Assembly (NCBI RefSeq): GCF_002906155.1
Contig: NZ_MUJK01000014.1
Span: forward strand, 1 to 64,000
Source: Pseudomonas laurylsulfativorans
GTDB taxonomy: Bacteria; Pseudomonadota; Gammaproteobacteria; Pseudomonadales; Pseudomonadaceae
Length of the DNA stretch: 64,000 nucleotides
Direction of reading: 5' to 3'
Shown: positions 18,285-29,159 of the stretch, piece by piece
Layout: every line of letters starts with the position of its first letter
How positions within the stretch are numbered: the stretch's first letter is position 1
Position numbers and translations under genes: made by a program
The notes under the pieces: generated by a model
The model's input: the letters and a program-made list of their open reading frames with translations, nothing else
Database searches by the model: none
Told to the model about the DNA's origin: nothing

Positions 18285-20174
18285 CTAGATACGGAAACTG
18301 CCTACCAGCTGCTTCAACCGTGATGCCTGTTGTTCAAGGTCCGAGCACGCGCGCAAGGTCGACTGCAGGTTCTCCACGCCTTCCTGGTTCAACGTGTTGA
18401 TCTCGGTGATATCGACGTTGATCGACTCCACCACGGCGGTCTGCTCCTCGGTTGCGGTGGCCACCGACTGGTTCATGCCGTCGATTTCACCGATACGCAG
18501 CGTCACGCTGTTCAGGCGCTCGCCTGCGAGGTTGGCGATTTCCACACTGTCCTGGCTGTGGCGCTGACTGTCGCTCATTGTGCTGACCGATTCCCGGGCG
18601 CCGACTTGCAGCTCCTCGATCATGGTCTGTACCTGTTGTGCCGATTCCTGCGTGCGGTGTGCCAGGTTGCGCACCTCGTCTGCCACTACGGCAAAACCGC
18701 GACCAGCCTCACCGGCGCGCGCAGCTTCAATGGCGGCGTTGAGCGCCAGCAAGTTGGTTTGTTGGGAAATGCTGGTGATCACTTCGAGAATCTGCCCGAT
18801 GTTCACCGTTTTACTGTTCAACGATTCGATGTTGGTACTCGATGCGCTGAGCATGCTCGACAGTTGATTCATCGCCACGATACTGCGGTCCACCACTTGC
18901 TGGCCATCTTCGGCCAGGCTGCGGGCATCGCTGGCCTGGCTCGAAGCCTGAGCGGCGTTGCGGGCAATTTCCTGGGCGGCGGCGCCGAGCTGGTTGATGG
19001 CTGCCGCGACGCTGCTGGTTCGCGAGGCTTGCTGGTCGGAGTTGAACATCGACGAGTTGGAGGCGGCCACTACGCGCAACGCCACTTCGTTGACTTGCCC
19101 GGTCGCCGAGGACACTTCGCGGATCGAACCGTGAATGCGCTCGACGAAGCGGTTGAACGCGGTGCCGAGGGTGCCGAACTCGTCATTGTTCTGAATGGTC
19201 AGGCGCTTGGTCAGGTCGCCTTCGCCATCGGCGATATCGGCCATGGCACGGGTCATGACGTGCAAAGGCTGGATCAGGATGCGAATCAGCATGCCCAGCA
19301 GGGCGATGATGATCGCCACGGCAATGATGGTCGCAACCACAGCAGAGGTGCGGAATTCGCTGAGCATCGAGTAGGCTTTTTCTTTGTCGACCGACAGACC
19401 GATGTACCAGCTGACCGATGGCAAGCCCTTGATCGGGGTGAAGCTGACGATGCGGGTCTTGCCATCGACATCCACTTCACTGAAGCCTTTGCCGATGCGC
19501 GGGGTATCTTTCGGATACGCCTCGCTCAGGGATTTCATCACCAGCGCTTTGTCCGGGTGCACCAGGATCTTGCCGTCGGCGCTGACCAGGAACGCGTAAC
19601 CCATGCCACCGAAGTCGCGGGCACTGAGGGTGTCGATCAGGGTTTGCAGGCTCAAGTCACCGCCCACCACACCCACGCTCTGACCGGCCTTTTTCGAAGC
19701 GGTGGCCAAGGAGATGATCAGTTGGCCGGTTGCAGCATCGATGTAGGGTTCGGTCAGGGTTGACGTGCTGCTGCTTTCGGCGCCTTTGTACCAAGGGCGA
19801 ACACGCGGATCGAAACCGTCCGGCATCTTCGCGTCCGGACGAATGGTGAAGTGCCCGGTGGCGTCACCCAGGTAGGACGCCATGAACGTCGAAGTCAGGG
19901 TTTTCTGCTCAAGCAGGCTGGCAACGTTGGCTTGTTCCGGGTTGATGGCGATGTTTTGCGAGAGGTTCTCGATCAACAAAATACGCCCGGCCAGCCAGGT
20001 CTGGATGTTGTTGGCGGTGACGTCGCCCATCTCGTTGAGATAGTTATTGAGGTCTTCGCGGATGGCGTTGCGCTGTAAATAGTCGTTGTACAGCGTGAAT
20101 GAGGCGAAGGCGGCAATCACAATGAGGGCGGCGGCAAGCAGGATTTTATGGCTGAAACGCAGATTTTTGTTCAT
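18285..20174 (-). CDS. methyl-accepting chemotaxis protein, PctA-like amino-acid receptor
   Basis: The 629-residue chemoreceptor has a first membrane helix at about 10-30, a periplasmic dCache domain at 35-275 and a second helix near 280-300. HAMP and a long cytoplasmic signalling helix pair follow, with the hairpin tip EIARNAAQASSQASDARS to ISQQTNLLALNAAIEAARAG. The amino-acid-binding motif is nearly complete: RPWY, then Tyr 16 residues after the Trp (EPYID) and Asp 29 residues after that (GGDLS). The first motif Tyr, five residues before the Arg, is Phe here (GFDPR). P. aeruginosa pctA lies at the syntenic place. Its ligands are probably L-amino acids. Confidence 0.92.
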   Translation of the reverse strand: MNKNLRFSHKILLAAALIVIAAFASFTLYNDYLQRNAIREDLNNYLNEMGDVTANNIQTWLAGRILLIENLSQNIAINPEQANVASLLEQKTLTSTFMASYLGDATGHFTIRPDAKMPDGFDPRVRPWYKGAESSSTSTLTEPYIDAATGQLIISLATASKKAGQSVGVVGGDLSLQTLIDTLSARDFGGMGYAFLVSADGKILVHPDKALVMKSLSEAYPKDTPRIGKGFSEVDVDGKTRIVSFTPIKGLPSVSWYIGLSVDKEKAYSMLSEFRTSAVVATIIAVAIIIALLGMLIRILIQPLHVMTRAMADIADGEGDLTKRLTIQNNDEFGTLGTAFNRFVERIHGSIREVSSATGQVNEVALRVVAASNSSMFNSDQQASRTSSVAAAINQLGAAAQEIARNAAQASSQASDARSLAEDGQQVVDRSIVAMNQLSSMLSASSTNIESLNSKTVNIGQILEVITSISQQTNLLALNAAIEAARAGEAGRGFAVVADEVRNLAHRTQESAQQVQTMIEELQVGARESVSTMSDSQRHSQDSVEIANLAGERLNSVTLRIGEIDGMNQSVATATEEQTAVVESINVDITEINTLNQEGVENLQSTLRACSDLEQQASRLKQLVGSFRI

Positions 20175-20320
20175 GGCTTGGGGTTCCGCTAAGGTCTTAA
20201 TGTCCAGCGCGTGCTTTTATAAAGAGGCGCATTACGGGCAAGGTTGAAAGCAAGTGAATTTTCCGACTCTCCTTAGGGAAATTTCCGACCAGATCGTGTC
20301 TGACTGCTTTGTCGTTATCT

Positions 20321-20348
20321 CTATCGGCCGTGTAGGACCAAAGATTAA
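20321..20348 (-). promoter_or_regulatory. possible FliA (sigma-28) promoter of the chemoreceptor
   Basis: On the minus strand GCCGATAG (20328-20321) is one base from the sigma-28 -10 element GCCGATAA. TTAATCTT lies 12 bases ahead, in place of the usual TAAAGTTT. Chemoreceptor genes are commonly FliA-dependent. The leader would be about 140 bases. The site reaches almost to the ATG of the divergent gene. Confidence 0.4.
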
Positions 20349-20350
20349 TC

Positions 20351-21850
20351 ATGGGTGACCAAATGCCTGACTCACTGCAACTCGTTATCGGCGCCGACCT
20401 AAAAGCTCAGCCGATTGCCCAGGCCATGCGCCTGGCGAACCGCCACGGTTTGATCGCGGGCGCGACCGGCACCGGCAAAACCGTCACTTTGCAACGATTG
20501 GCCGAAGCTTTCAGTGATGCCGGCGTGGCGGTTTTCGCCGCCGACATCAAAGGTGACCTATGCGGCCTCGGCGCCGCCGGCAACCCCCAGGGCAAGATCG
20601 CCGAGCGGATTGCCGGGATGCCCTGGCTCAACCACAAGCCTCAGGCTTATCCGGTGACGTTGTGGGACGTACACGGTCAGTCCGGTCATCCTTTGCGTAC
20701 AACCTTGAGTGAAATGGGGCCGCTGCTGCTGGGCAGCCTGCTGGAACTGACCGACAGTCAGCAGTCGGCGCTGTACGCGGCGTTCAAGGTGGCGGACCGC
20801 GAAGGCCTGTTGTTGCTCGATCTCAAGGATCTGAAGGCGTTACTCAATCATCTGCGGGACAACCCCCAGTTGCTGGGCGACGATGCGGCATTGATGACGA
20901 CCGGCTCCAGTCAGGCGTTGCTGCGACGTCTGGCGACTCTGGAGCAACAGGGGGCCGAAGCCTTGTTCGGCGAGCCGGCGCTGCAACTCGAAGACATCCT
21001 CCAGCCCACTGCGGATGGCCGCGGACGCATTCATTTGCTCGATGCCAGCCGTCTGGTGCATGAAGCGCCAAAGGTCTACGCGACGTTCCTGCTGTGGCTG
21101 CTGGCCGAGCTGTTCGAACAGCTGCCGGAGCGCGGCGATGCCGATAAACCTCTACTGGCACTGTTCTTCGACGAGGCCCACTTGTTGTTCAACGGTACGC
21201 CCCAGGCATTGCGTGATCGTCTGGAACAAGTCGTGAGGCTGATTCGTTCGAAAGGCGTGGGTGTGTATTTCGTCACGCAATCGCCGGGTGACCTGCCGGA
21301 TGATGTGCTGGCGCAACTGGGCTTGCGCATCCAGCATGGCTTGCGTGCGTTCACCGCCAAAGAGCAGAAGTCCCTGCGCGCGGTGGCCGAAGGCTTCCGG
21401 CCGAATCCGGCGTTCGATACGTTGTCGGTGTTGACCGAGCTCGGGATCGGCGAGGCGCTGGTTGGCACCTTGCAGGAAAAGGGCACGCCGGAAATGGTCC
21501 AACGGGTGCTGGTTGCGCCGCCGCAATCGCGGCTCGGGCCTTTGACCGATGCCGAGCGCAGCGCGCTGATTGCCGGGTCGCCGTTGCGAGGACGGTATGA
21601 CAAGCCGATTGACCGTGAGTCGGCCTATGAGGTGCTGGTGGGGCGCAAAGGCCTGGCGCCGGCACCCGAAGCGGCACCGGGTAAACCGGCACCCGAGGAG
21701 CCAAGCTTCACCGAACAGGCAGGGGAGTTTCTTGGAACCGCGGCAGGGAAGGCGCTGAAATCGGCGATGCAACAAGCGGCGAACCAGATTGGCCGACAGT
21801 TGGTGCGCGGCTTGATGGGCTCATTACTGGGCGGCAGCAAACGCCGCTAG
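20351..21850 (+). CDS. HerA-like ATPase (DUF853)
   Basis: The 499-residue P-loop ATPase of the HerA/FtsK branch has Walker A GATGTGKT at residues 37-44 and Walker B LLALFFDEAHLLF. It also has a sensor stretch YFVTQSPGDLPDDVLAQLG and the arginine-finger region RIQHGLRAFTAKEQ. DUF853 proteins (E. coli YjgR type) are widespread but not characterised. They may be DNA translocases, like archaeal HerA, although no NurA-like nuclease is near. The C-terminal 60 residues are Pro/Ala-rich and then basic. A weak AGGA precedes the ATG at 13 bases. A second ATG lies at 20363. Confidence 0.85.
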   Translation: MGDQMPDSLQLVIGADLKAQPIAQAMRLANRHGLIAGATGTGKTVTLQRLAEAFSDAGVAVFAADIKGDLCGLGAAGNPQGKIAERIAGMPWLNHKPQAYPVTLWDVHGQSGHPLRTTLSEMGPLLLGSLLELTDSQQSALYAAFKVADREGLLLLDLKDLKALLNHLRDNPQLLGDDAALMTTGSSQALLRRLATLEQQGAEALFGEPALQLEDILQPTADGRGRIHLLDASRLVHEAPKVYATFLLWLLAELFEQLPERGDADKPLLALFFDEAHLLFNGTPQALRDRLEQVVRLIRSKGVGVYFVTQSPGDLPDDVLAQLGLRIQHGLRAFTAKEQKSLRAVAEGFRPNPAFDTLSVLTELGIGEALVGTLQEKGTPEMVQRVLVAPPQSRLGPLTDAERSALIAGSPLRGRYDKPIDRESAYEVLVGRKGLAPAPEAAPGKPAPEEPSFTEQAGEFLGTAAGKALKSAMQQAANQIGRQLVRGLMGSLLGGSKRR

Positions 21851-21869
21851 CGAGTGGGCACAGGTAAAT

Positions 21870-21950
21870 GTGGGAGCGAGCCTGCTCGAGAATCGGTGTG
21901 TCAGGCAGCATCATTGTTGAATGTTATGCCGCCTTCGCGAGCAGGTGGGG
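21870..21950. repeat. degraded REP doublet, GTGGGAGC type
   Basis: The left copy, GTGGGAGCGAGCCTGCTCG, is intact. The right copy, TTCGCGAGCAGGTGGGGG, has lost its CTCGCTCCCAC end. It lies between the HerA-like gene and dciA, which converge. Confidence 0.65.
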
Positions 21951-21957
21951 GCGCCTA

Positions 21958-22413
21958 TCAGGTTTTGGATTTGGCGTGCGCCGCCAGTCGTTCCAGCGCC
22001 GCCCGCAGATTCGGGTCGCTGATCCCGTCGGCCGTGGCCTGAATAGTTGCCGCAGCTTCGTCCGACAGATCCATGGTGTGCCCGGCCGCGCCCCGCTGGA
22101 CGGTAGGCGGCTGCACCTTGAACAGGATTCGCGTCAGGTTGGCAAATTCGTCGAACAGTTGCAGTTGCCGTTGCAGGCGCTTCTGCTGATAGCGCAGGCG
22201 GGTTGCCCAATGACCGTCGGTGACAATCAGCAACAAACTGCCTTCGCGCCAGGAAGCCACGTGGCAATGCTCGCGAGCGGCGGGCTGCAATTGGCTCTCG
22301 AGCAAGCGTTGCAGATGACCCAGGCGTTGAGCGTGGCCGAGAATGGCTTTCAGCGGCTTGGCTTCGCGTAATAGAACGGCAGGTACTTTGGCCGTAAGTG
22401 GGCGAAATGCCAT
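21958..22413 (-). CDS. dciA: DciA-like replicative helicase operator (DUF721)
   Basis: DciA-type DUF721 proteins load or regulate DnaB helicase in bacteria that lack DnaC, including Pseudomonas. The 151-residue protein has the DUF721 core with LQRLLESQLQPAAREHCHVA and EGSLLLIVTDGHWATRLRYQ, a KH-like fold. The helical tail is disordered-looking. ATG 22413 (MAFRPLTAK) was preferred over the upstream frame, whose residues lack conservation and include a Cys/Trp-rich run. It is divergent from secA, as in other pseudomonads, where lpxC lies on its far side. Here a HerA-like gene takes that place. Confidence 0.82.
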   Translation of the reverse strand: MAFRPLTAKVPAVLLREAKPLKAILGHAQRLGHLQRLLESQLQPAAREHCHVASWREGSLLLIVTDGHWATRLRYQQKRLQRQLQLFDEFANLTRILFKVQPPTVQRGAAGHTMDLSDEAAATIQATADGISDPNLRAALERLAAHAKSKT

Positions 22414-22720
22414 GATCAGACACCTGAAGTAACAGAGGCGCCATGGTAGCAGAAAGCACCGGATGCACCCGCCCATTGCTTTTGCGGGCGCTTTACCCAT
22501 TAAATCAACAACTAACTTCTGCCCTGAACGGCTTGAAGTTGAGCAAAACGCCCCTATTTAAAGTGAGCCCCGTCAAAGCGCAGTGCCAGCATCGTGGAAT
22601 TTCGCCACTTTCCTCACCACCGTTTCCGGGTAGAATGCTCGTTCGCATGCGGCCATGAGGGCTGCACGGGCGACTCACGGGGCCGCCCTCCATCCCTTTA
22701 GTGTGGAAGATCCTGCCGAT

Positions 22721-25456
<2,736 letters not shown>

Positions 25457-25483
25457 AACCCGTTTCAAACGCTGAAATACCCG

Positions 25484-25516
25484 CGCCGCGACCGGCTTCT
25501 GCCGTCGCGGCGTTTT
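25484..25516 (+). terminator. rho-independent terminator of secA
   Basis: CGCCGCGAC (25484-25492) pairs with GTCGCGGCG (25504-25512), followed by TTTT. It sits about 30 bases past the secA stop. Confidence 0.8.
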
Positions 25517-25576
25517 ACCATTCGAACCACCGTTCTGCTGAAACGGTGCTGACATTATTTATAAAGGAGCGCATTC

Positions 25577-26794
25577 ATGGCTGTTGGTCTTGGTCCTTTG
25601 CCAACGTTGCACCCGGTTGCCGGTTTTGAACTCGGTATCGCCTCGGCCGGCATCAAGCGCCCTGGGCGCAAGGATGTTGTGGTCATGCGCTGTGTTGAAG
25701 GCTCCACGGTTGCTGGCGTGTTCACCTTGAACGCCTTTTGCGCCGCACCGGTGATCCTGGCCAAGCAACGCGTGCAAGGCCCTGTGCGTTACCTGCTGAC
25801 CAATACCGGCAATGCCAACGCCGGCACCGGCGAGCCAGGCCTGGCTGCTGCCGAGCGCACCTGCGCCAAGCTGGCCGAGCTGACCGGTGTCGATGCCAGC
25901 CAGGTGCTGCCGTACTCCACCGGCGTGATCGGCGAGCCGCTGCCTGTGGAGAAAATCGAAGGTGCGCTGCAAGCAGCCCTCGACGACCTGTCGGTCCACA
26001 ACTGGGAAGCTGCCGCCACCGGCATCATGACCACCGACACCCTGCCAAAAGGCGCCAGCCGTCAGTTCCAGCATGACGGCGTGACCATCACCGTTACTGG
26101 CATCAGCAAGGGCGCCGGCATGATTCGCCCGAACATGGCGACCATGCTCGGCTACATCGCCACCGACGCCAAGGTTTCCCGCGACGTGCTGCAAAACCTG
26201 ATGCTCGATGGCGCCAACAAGTCGTTCAACCGCATCACCATCGATGGTGATACGTCGACTAACGACTGCTGCATGCTGATTGCCACGGGTCAGGCCGCGC
26301 TGCCGGAAATTACCCGCGCCGAGGGCGAGTTGTTCGCCAAGTTGAAGCAAGCGGTATTCGAAGTGTGCATGGACGTGGCCCAGGCCATCGTTCGCGACGG
26401 CGAAGGCGCGACCAAGTTCGTCACCGTTGAAGTCAACGGCGGCGGCAATCACCAGGAGTGCCTGGACGTCGGTTACACCGTTGCTCACTCGCCGCTGATC
26501 AAGACTGCGTTGTTCGCTTCCGACCCGAACTGGGGCCGTATCCTGGCCGCGGTTGGTCGTGCCGGTGTGCCGAACCTGGACGTGAGCAAGATCGATGTTT
26601 ACCTCGGCGACGTGTGCATCGCCAGCCGTGGCGCGCGCGCGGCGACCTACACCGAAGCGCAGGGCGCGGCGGTGATGCAACAGGAAGAAATCACCATCCG
26701 TATCGAGTTGGGTCGTGGCGATTGCAGCGAAACCATCTGGACCACCGACCTGTCCCACGAATACGTGAAGATTAACGCCGAGTACCGTACTTAA
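25577..26794 (+). CDS. argJ: bifunctional ornithine acetyltransferase / N-acetylglutamate synthase
   Basis: ArgJ recycles the acetyl group in arginine synthesis, moving it from N-acetylornithine to glutamate. The 405-residue precursor is cut autocatalytically before a Thr. The cleavage motif is KGAGMIRPNMATMLG at about residues 176-190, with the Thr inside MATML. Other conserved parts are LTNTGNANAGTGEPG and the C-terminal DLSHEYVKINAEYRT. The ATG follows AAAGGAG. The gene is placed after secA and before a GST and a mutT gene, as in P. aeruginosa. Confidence 0.96.
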   Translation: MAVGLGPLPTLHPVAGFELGIASAGIKRPGRKDVVVMRCVEGSTVAGVFTLNAFCAAPVILAKQRVQGPVRYLLTNTGNANAGTGEPGLAAAERTCAKLAELTGVDASQVLPYSTGVIGEPLPVEKIEGALQAALDDLSVHNWEAAATGIMTTDTLPKGASRQFQHDGVTITVTGISKGAGMIRPNMATMLGYIATDAKVSRDVLQNLMLDGANKSFNRITIDGDTSTNDCCMLIATGQAALPEITRAEGELFAKLKQAVFEVCMDVAQAIVRDGEGATKFVTVEVNGGGNHQECLDVGYTVAHSPLIKTALFASDPNWGRILAAVGRAGVPNLDVSKIDVYLGDVCIASRGARAATYTEAQGAAVMQQEEITIRIELGRGDCSETIWTTDLSHEYVKINAEYRT

Positions 26795-26810
26795 GACCGA
26801 GTCGATCCGA

Positions 26811-26828
26811 TCGCGGGCAAGCCCGCGA
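26811..26828. repeat. short REP hairpin behind argJ
   Basis: TCGCGGGCAAGCCCGCGA is a perfect palindrome with a two-base centre. It is the core of the GTGGGAGC-type REP without its flanks. It lies 16 bases past the argJ stop. Confidence 0.6.
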
Positions 26829-26886
26829 TGACGGATGACCAAGCGCTAGAGATTTTGGCCTGCCCCCTCATCTAAAGGTCCCGAAC

Positions 26887-27519
26887 ATGAGCCTGCACCT
26901 GATCATCGGCGACAAACTGCTTTCTTCCTGGTCCCTGCGCGGTGCTCTGGCCCTCGATCTGGCTGGCGCTGCCTATACCGAAGAATTGATCAAACTGAAC
27001 CAGCCGGACACCCGCGAGCGTCTGCTAAAGCATTCACCGACCGGCAAGGTCCCGCTGCTGAAAACCGAACACGGCACCATCGCCGACTCCCTCGCGATTG
27101 CCGAGTACCTGGCGGAACAGTTCCCGGCCGCCGGCCTCTGGCCCAAAGACACCGCCGCCCGCGCCCAGGCACGCTCGGCGTGTGCGCAGATGCACGGTGG
27201 ATTCTTCGCCATGCGCGGCAACATGCCGTTCGACCTGAGCCATGACGCGCCTTTGTCGCCGGTCCCGGCTGATGTTCAGGCCGACATCGAACGCATGTCG
27301 GCGTTGTGGGCCGAGTGTCGTGCCGCTGCGACCGAAACCGGGCCTTATCTGTTTGGCCGTATCAGTCTGGCTGACGTGTTTTTTGCGCCGATTGCCGTGC
27401 GCTTGCGCACCTATCAGGTAAAGCTGTCAGCCACTGACGAAACCTATGTCGAAACCCTCTACCAATGGCCGGCGTTCAAGGCCTGGCAGAAGGCCGGACT
27501 GGAGGAGCTGGAAAAGTGA
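26887..27519 (+). CDS. glutathione S-transferase family protein
   Basis: The 210-residue cytosolic protein has a thioredoxin-like N-terminal half (LHLIIGDKLLSSWSLRGALA). The GSH-binding cis-Pro and Ser region is in GKVPLLKTEHGTIADSLAIAEYL. A helical C-terminal half follows. The likely catalytic Ser is in SSWS. The substrate is not predictable. Its stop codon overlaps the GTG start of the Nudix gene, so the two are translated together. Confidence 0.88.
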   Translation: MSLHLIIGDKLLSSWSLRGALALDLAGAAYTEELIKLNQPDTRERLLKHSPTGKVPLLKTEHGTIADSLAIAEYLAEQFPAAGLWPKDTAARAQARSACAQMHGGFFAMRGNMPFDLSHDAPLSPVPADVQADIERMSALWAECRAAATETGPYLFGRISLADVFFAPIAVRLRTYQVKLSATDETYVETLYQWPAFKAWQKAGLEELEK

Positions 27520-28460
27520 AACGAGTCCATGTCGCCGCCGCCGTCATCCGCGATGGCAATGGCCAAATCCTGATCGCCCGTCGTGCCGACTCACAGCACC
27601 AGGGTGGCCTGTGGGAATTTCCAGGCGGCAAGGTCGAAGCCGACGAGTCGGTCGAAACCGCACTGGCCCGCGAACTCCATGAAGAGCTGGGCATTGTGGT
27701 CAACGCGGCGCGCCCGTTGATCAAGATACGGCACGATTACCCGGACAAGCAGGTGTTGCTGGATGTCTGGGAAGTCTCGGCGTTTACCGGCGAGCCCCAT
27801 GGTGCCGAGGGACAACCGCTGGCCTGGGTTGCACCTCGTGATTTGTCGAATTACGAGTTCCCGGCGGCCAATCAGCCGATCGTTGCGGCCGCGAAATTAC
27901 CCGCTCAGTACCTGATCACCCCGGAAGATCTGGAAACACCGGCCTTGCTGCGTGGTATTCAGAAGGCCATTGCCGGCGGCATCAAGCTGATCCAGCTGCG
28001 CGCACCGAACGGGTACGATCCGAAATATCGCGACCTGGCTGTCGATGCGGTGGGCCTGTGTGCCGGAAAGGCACAGTTGATGATCAAGGGGCCGTTCGAA
28101 TGGCTGGGCGACTTCCCATCCGCGGGTTGGCACATTACCTCGGCTCAACTGCGCAAATACGCAGCAGCTGGTCGACCACTACCGGCGTCGCGCTGGCTGG
28201 CGGCGTCGTGCCATGACGCCGAAGAACTGATGCTGGCGGAGCAGATGGGGGTGGATTTCGTGACCCTGTCACCGGTTCAACCCACCTTGACTCACCCAGG
28301 CGCCGAGCCGTTGGGTTGGGAGCAGGCGTCGAGCCTGATCGAAGGTTTCAGCAAACCGGTGTTCCTGCTCGGTGGTGTTGGCCCGGCCGAGGTCGAGAAA
28401 GCCTGGGCGGCGGGTGCGCAGGGTGTGGCAGGGATTCGGGCGTTCTGGCCTGAAGCCTGA
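27516..28460 (+). CDS. mutT: Nudix (MutT-type) hydrolase fused to a thiamine-phosphate-synthase-like domain
   Basis: Residues 1-130 form a MutT-like Nudix domain with a perfect box in GGKVEADESVETALARELHE-ELG, expected to destroy 8-oxo-dGTP. Residues about 140-314 form a TenI/ThiE-like barrel: GIKLIQLRAPNGYDPKYRDLA, VTLSPVQPT, VFLLGGVGPAEVEKAWAAGA. Such fusions are standard in pseudomonads. What the second domain does is not settled. The protein of 314 residues starts at a GTG that overlaps the GST stop (GTGA), since KRVHVAAAVI is the normal MutT start. Confidence 0.88.
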   Translation: MKRVHVAAAVIRDGNGQILIARRADSQHQGGLWEFPGGKVEADESVETALARELHEELGIVVNAARPLIKIRHDYPDKQVLLDVWEVSAFTGEPHGAEGQPLAWVAPRDLSNYEFPAANQPIVAAAKLPAQYLITPEDLETPALLRGIQKAIAGGIKLIQLRAPNGYDPKYRDLAVDAVGLCAGKAQLMIKGPFEWLGDFPSAGWHITSAQLRKYAAAGRPLPASRWLAASCHDAEELMLAEQMGVDFVTLSPVQPTLTHPGAEPLGWEQASSLIEGFSKPVFLLGGVGPAEVEKAWAAGAQGVAGIRAFWPEA

Positions 28461-28483
28461 CTTTGTAGCGCTCCTGCTGGCCT

Positions 28484-28557
28484 CTTCGCGGGCAAGCCCG
28501 CTCCCACAGGTTTTGTGAACGCCACAAATCCACTGTGTGCGAGCCTGCTCGCGAAGG
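28484..28557. repeat. REP pair, GTGGGAGC type, outward arrangement
   Basis: The pair is TTCGCGGGCAAGCCCGCTCC at the left and GTGCGAGCCTGCTCGCGAA at the right. Unlike the other doublets here, the GTGGGAGC ends face each other across the centre. It lies between two convergent genes and could be two independent insertions. Confidence 0.65.
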
Positions 28558-28575
28558 GGCCCTGACAGGCGCTGG

Positions 28576-29157
28576 CTAAACCTCAGGTTTCGCCGCAGGC
28601 TGCCAAAGAATCTCGGCAATCCCCTGGCGCTTGGCAATCAACCGCGCTGCGACAAACAACAGATCCGACAACCGATTGATGTAGGCCAGGCCAACCCCGG
28701 CCAATGGCTCAATCGCATTCAATTGCTGACACCGTCGCTCTGCGCTGCGCGCCAGGCTGCGGCAGACATGAGCCTGGGCAATCAGCGTCGAGCCGCCGGG
28801 CAAGATGAAGTTTTCCAGCGGTCCCAACTCTTCATTCCACGCATCGATCGCGGTTTCCAGGCGTTCGATTTCCGCGCTATTCAAGGCTTGATACACCGGC
28901 ATCGCCAGTTCGCCACCGAGGTCAAACAATCGGTGCTGGCAAGGTGCCAAAACATCGATCACTTCCTGCAAGCCTGCAAAGGTGTGCGTTTTCGCCGCCA
29001 ATCCGGCGAGCAAAACGCCTACCTGACTGTTCAGCGTATCGACTTCGCCAATGGCTTCGATCCGTGGGTGATCCTTGGGTACGCGGCGTCCGTCGCCCAG
29101 CCCGGTCTCGCCTTTGTCGCCAGTGCGGGTGTAAATCTTCGACAAACGAAAGCCCAT
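28576..29157 (-). CDS. cob(I)alamin adenosyltransferase, PduO type
   Basis: This enzyme transfers adenosyl from ATP to cob(I)alamin to form coenzyme B12. The 193-residue protein has the PduO ATP loop KIYTRTGDKGETGLGDGRRV at the N-terminus, IEAIGEVDTLNSQVG, and the C-terminal RSLARSAERRCQQLN with the conserved Arg residues. The ATG at 29157 lies two bases beyond the kinase stop, with CGAGG as ribosome site, so it belongs to the panE-kinase unit. No other cobalamin gene is nearby. Confidence 0.92.
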   Translation of the reverse strand: MGFRLSKIYTRTGDKGETGLGDGRRVPKDHPRIEAIGEVDTLNSQVGVLLAGLAAKTHTFAGLQEVIDVLAPCQHRLFDLGGELAMPVYQALNSAEIERLETAIDAWNEELGPLENFILPGGSTLIAQAHVCRSLARSAERRCQQLNAIEPLAGVGLAYINRLSDLLFVAARLIAKRQGIAEILWQPAAKPEV

Positions 29158-29159
29158 GG

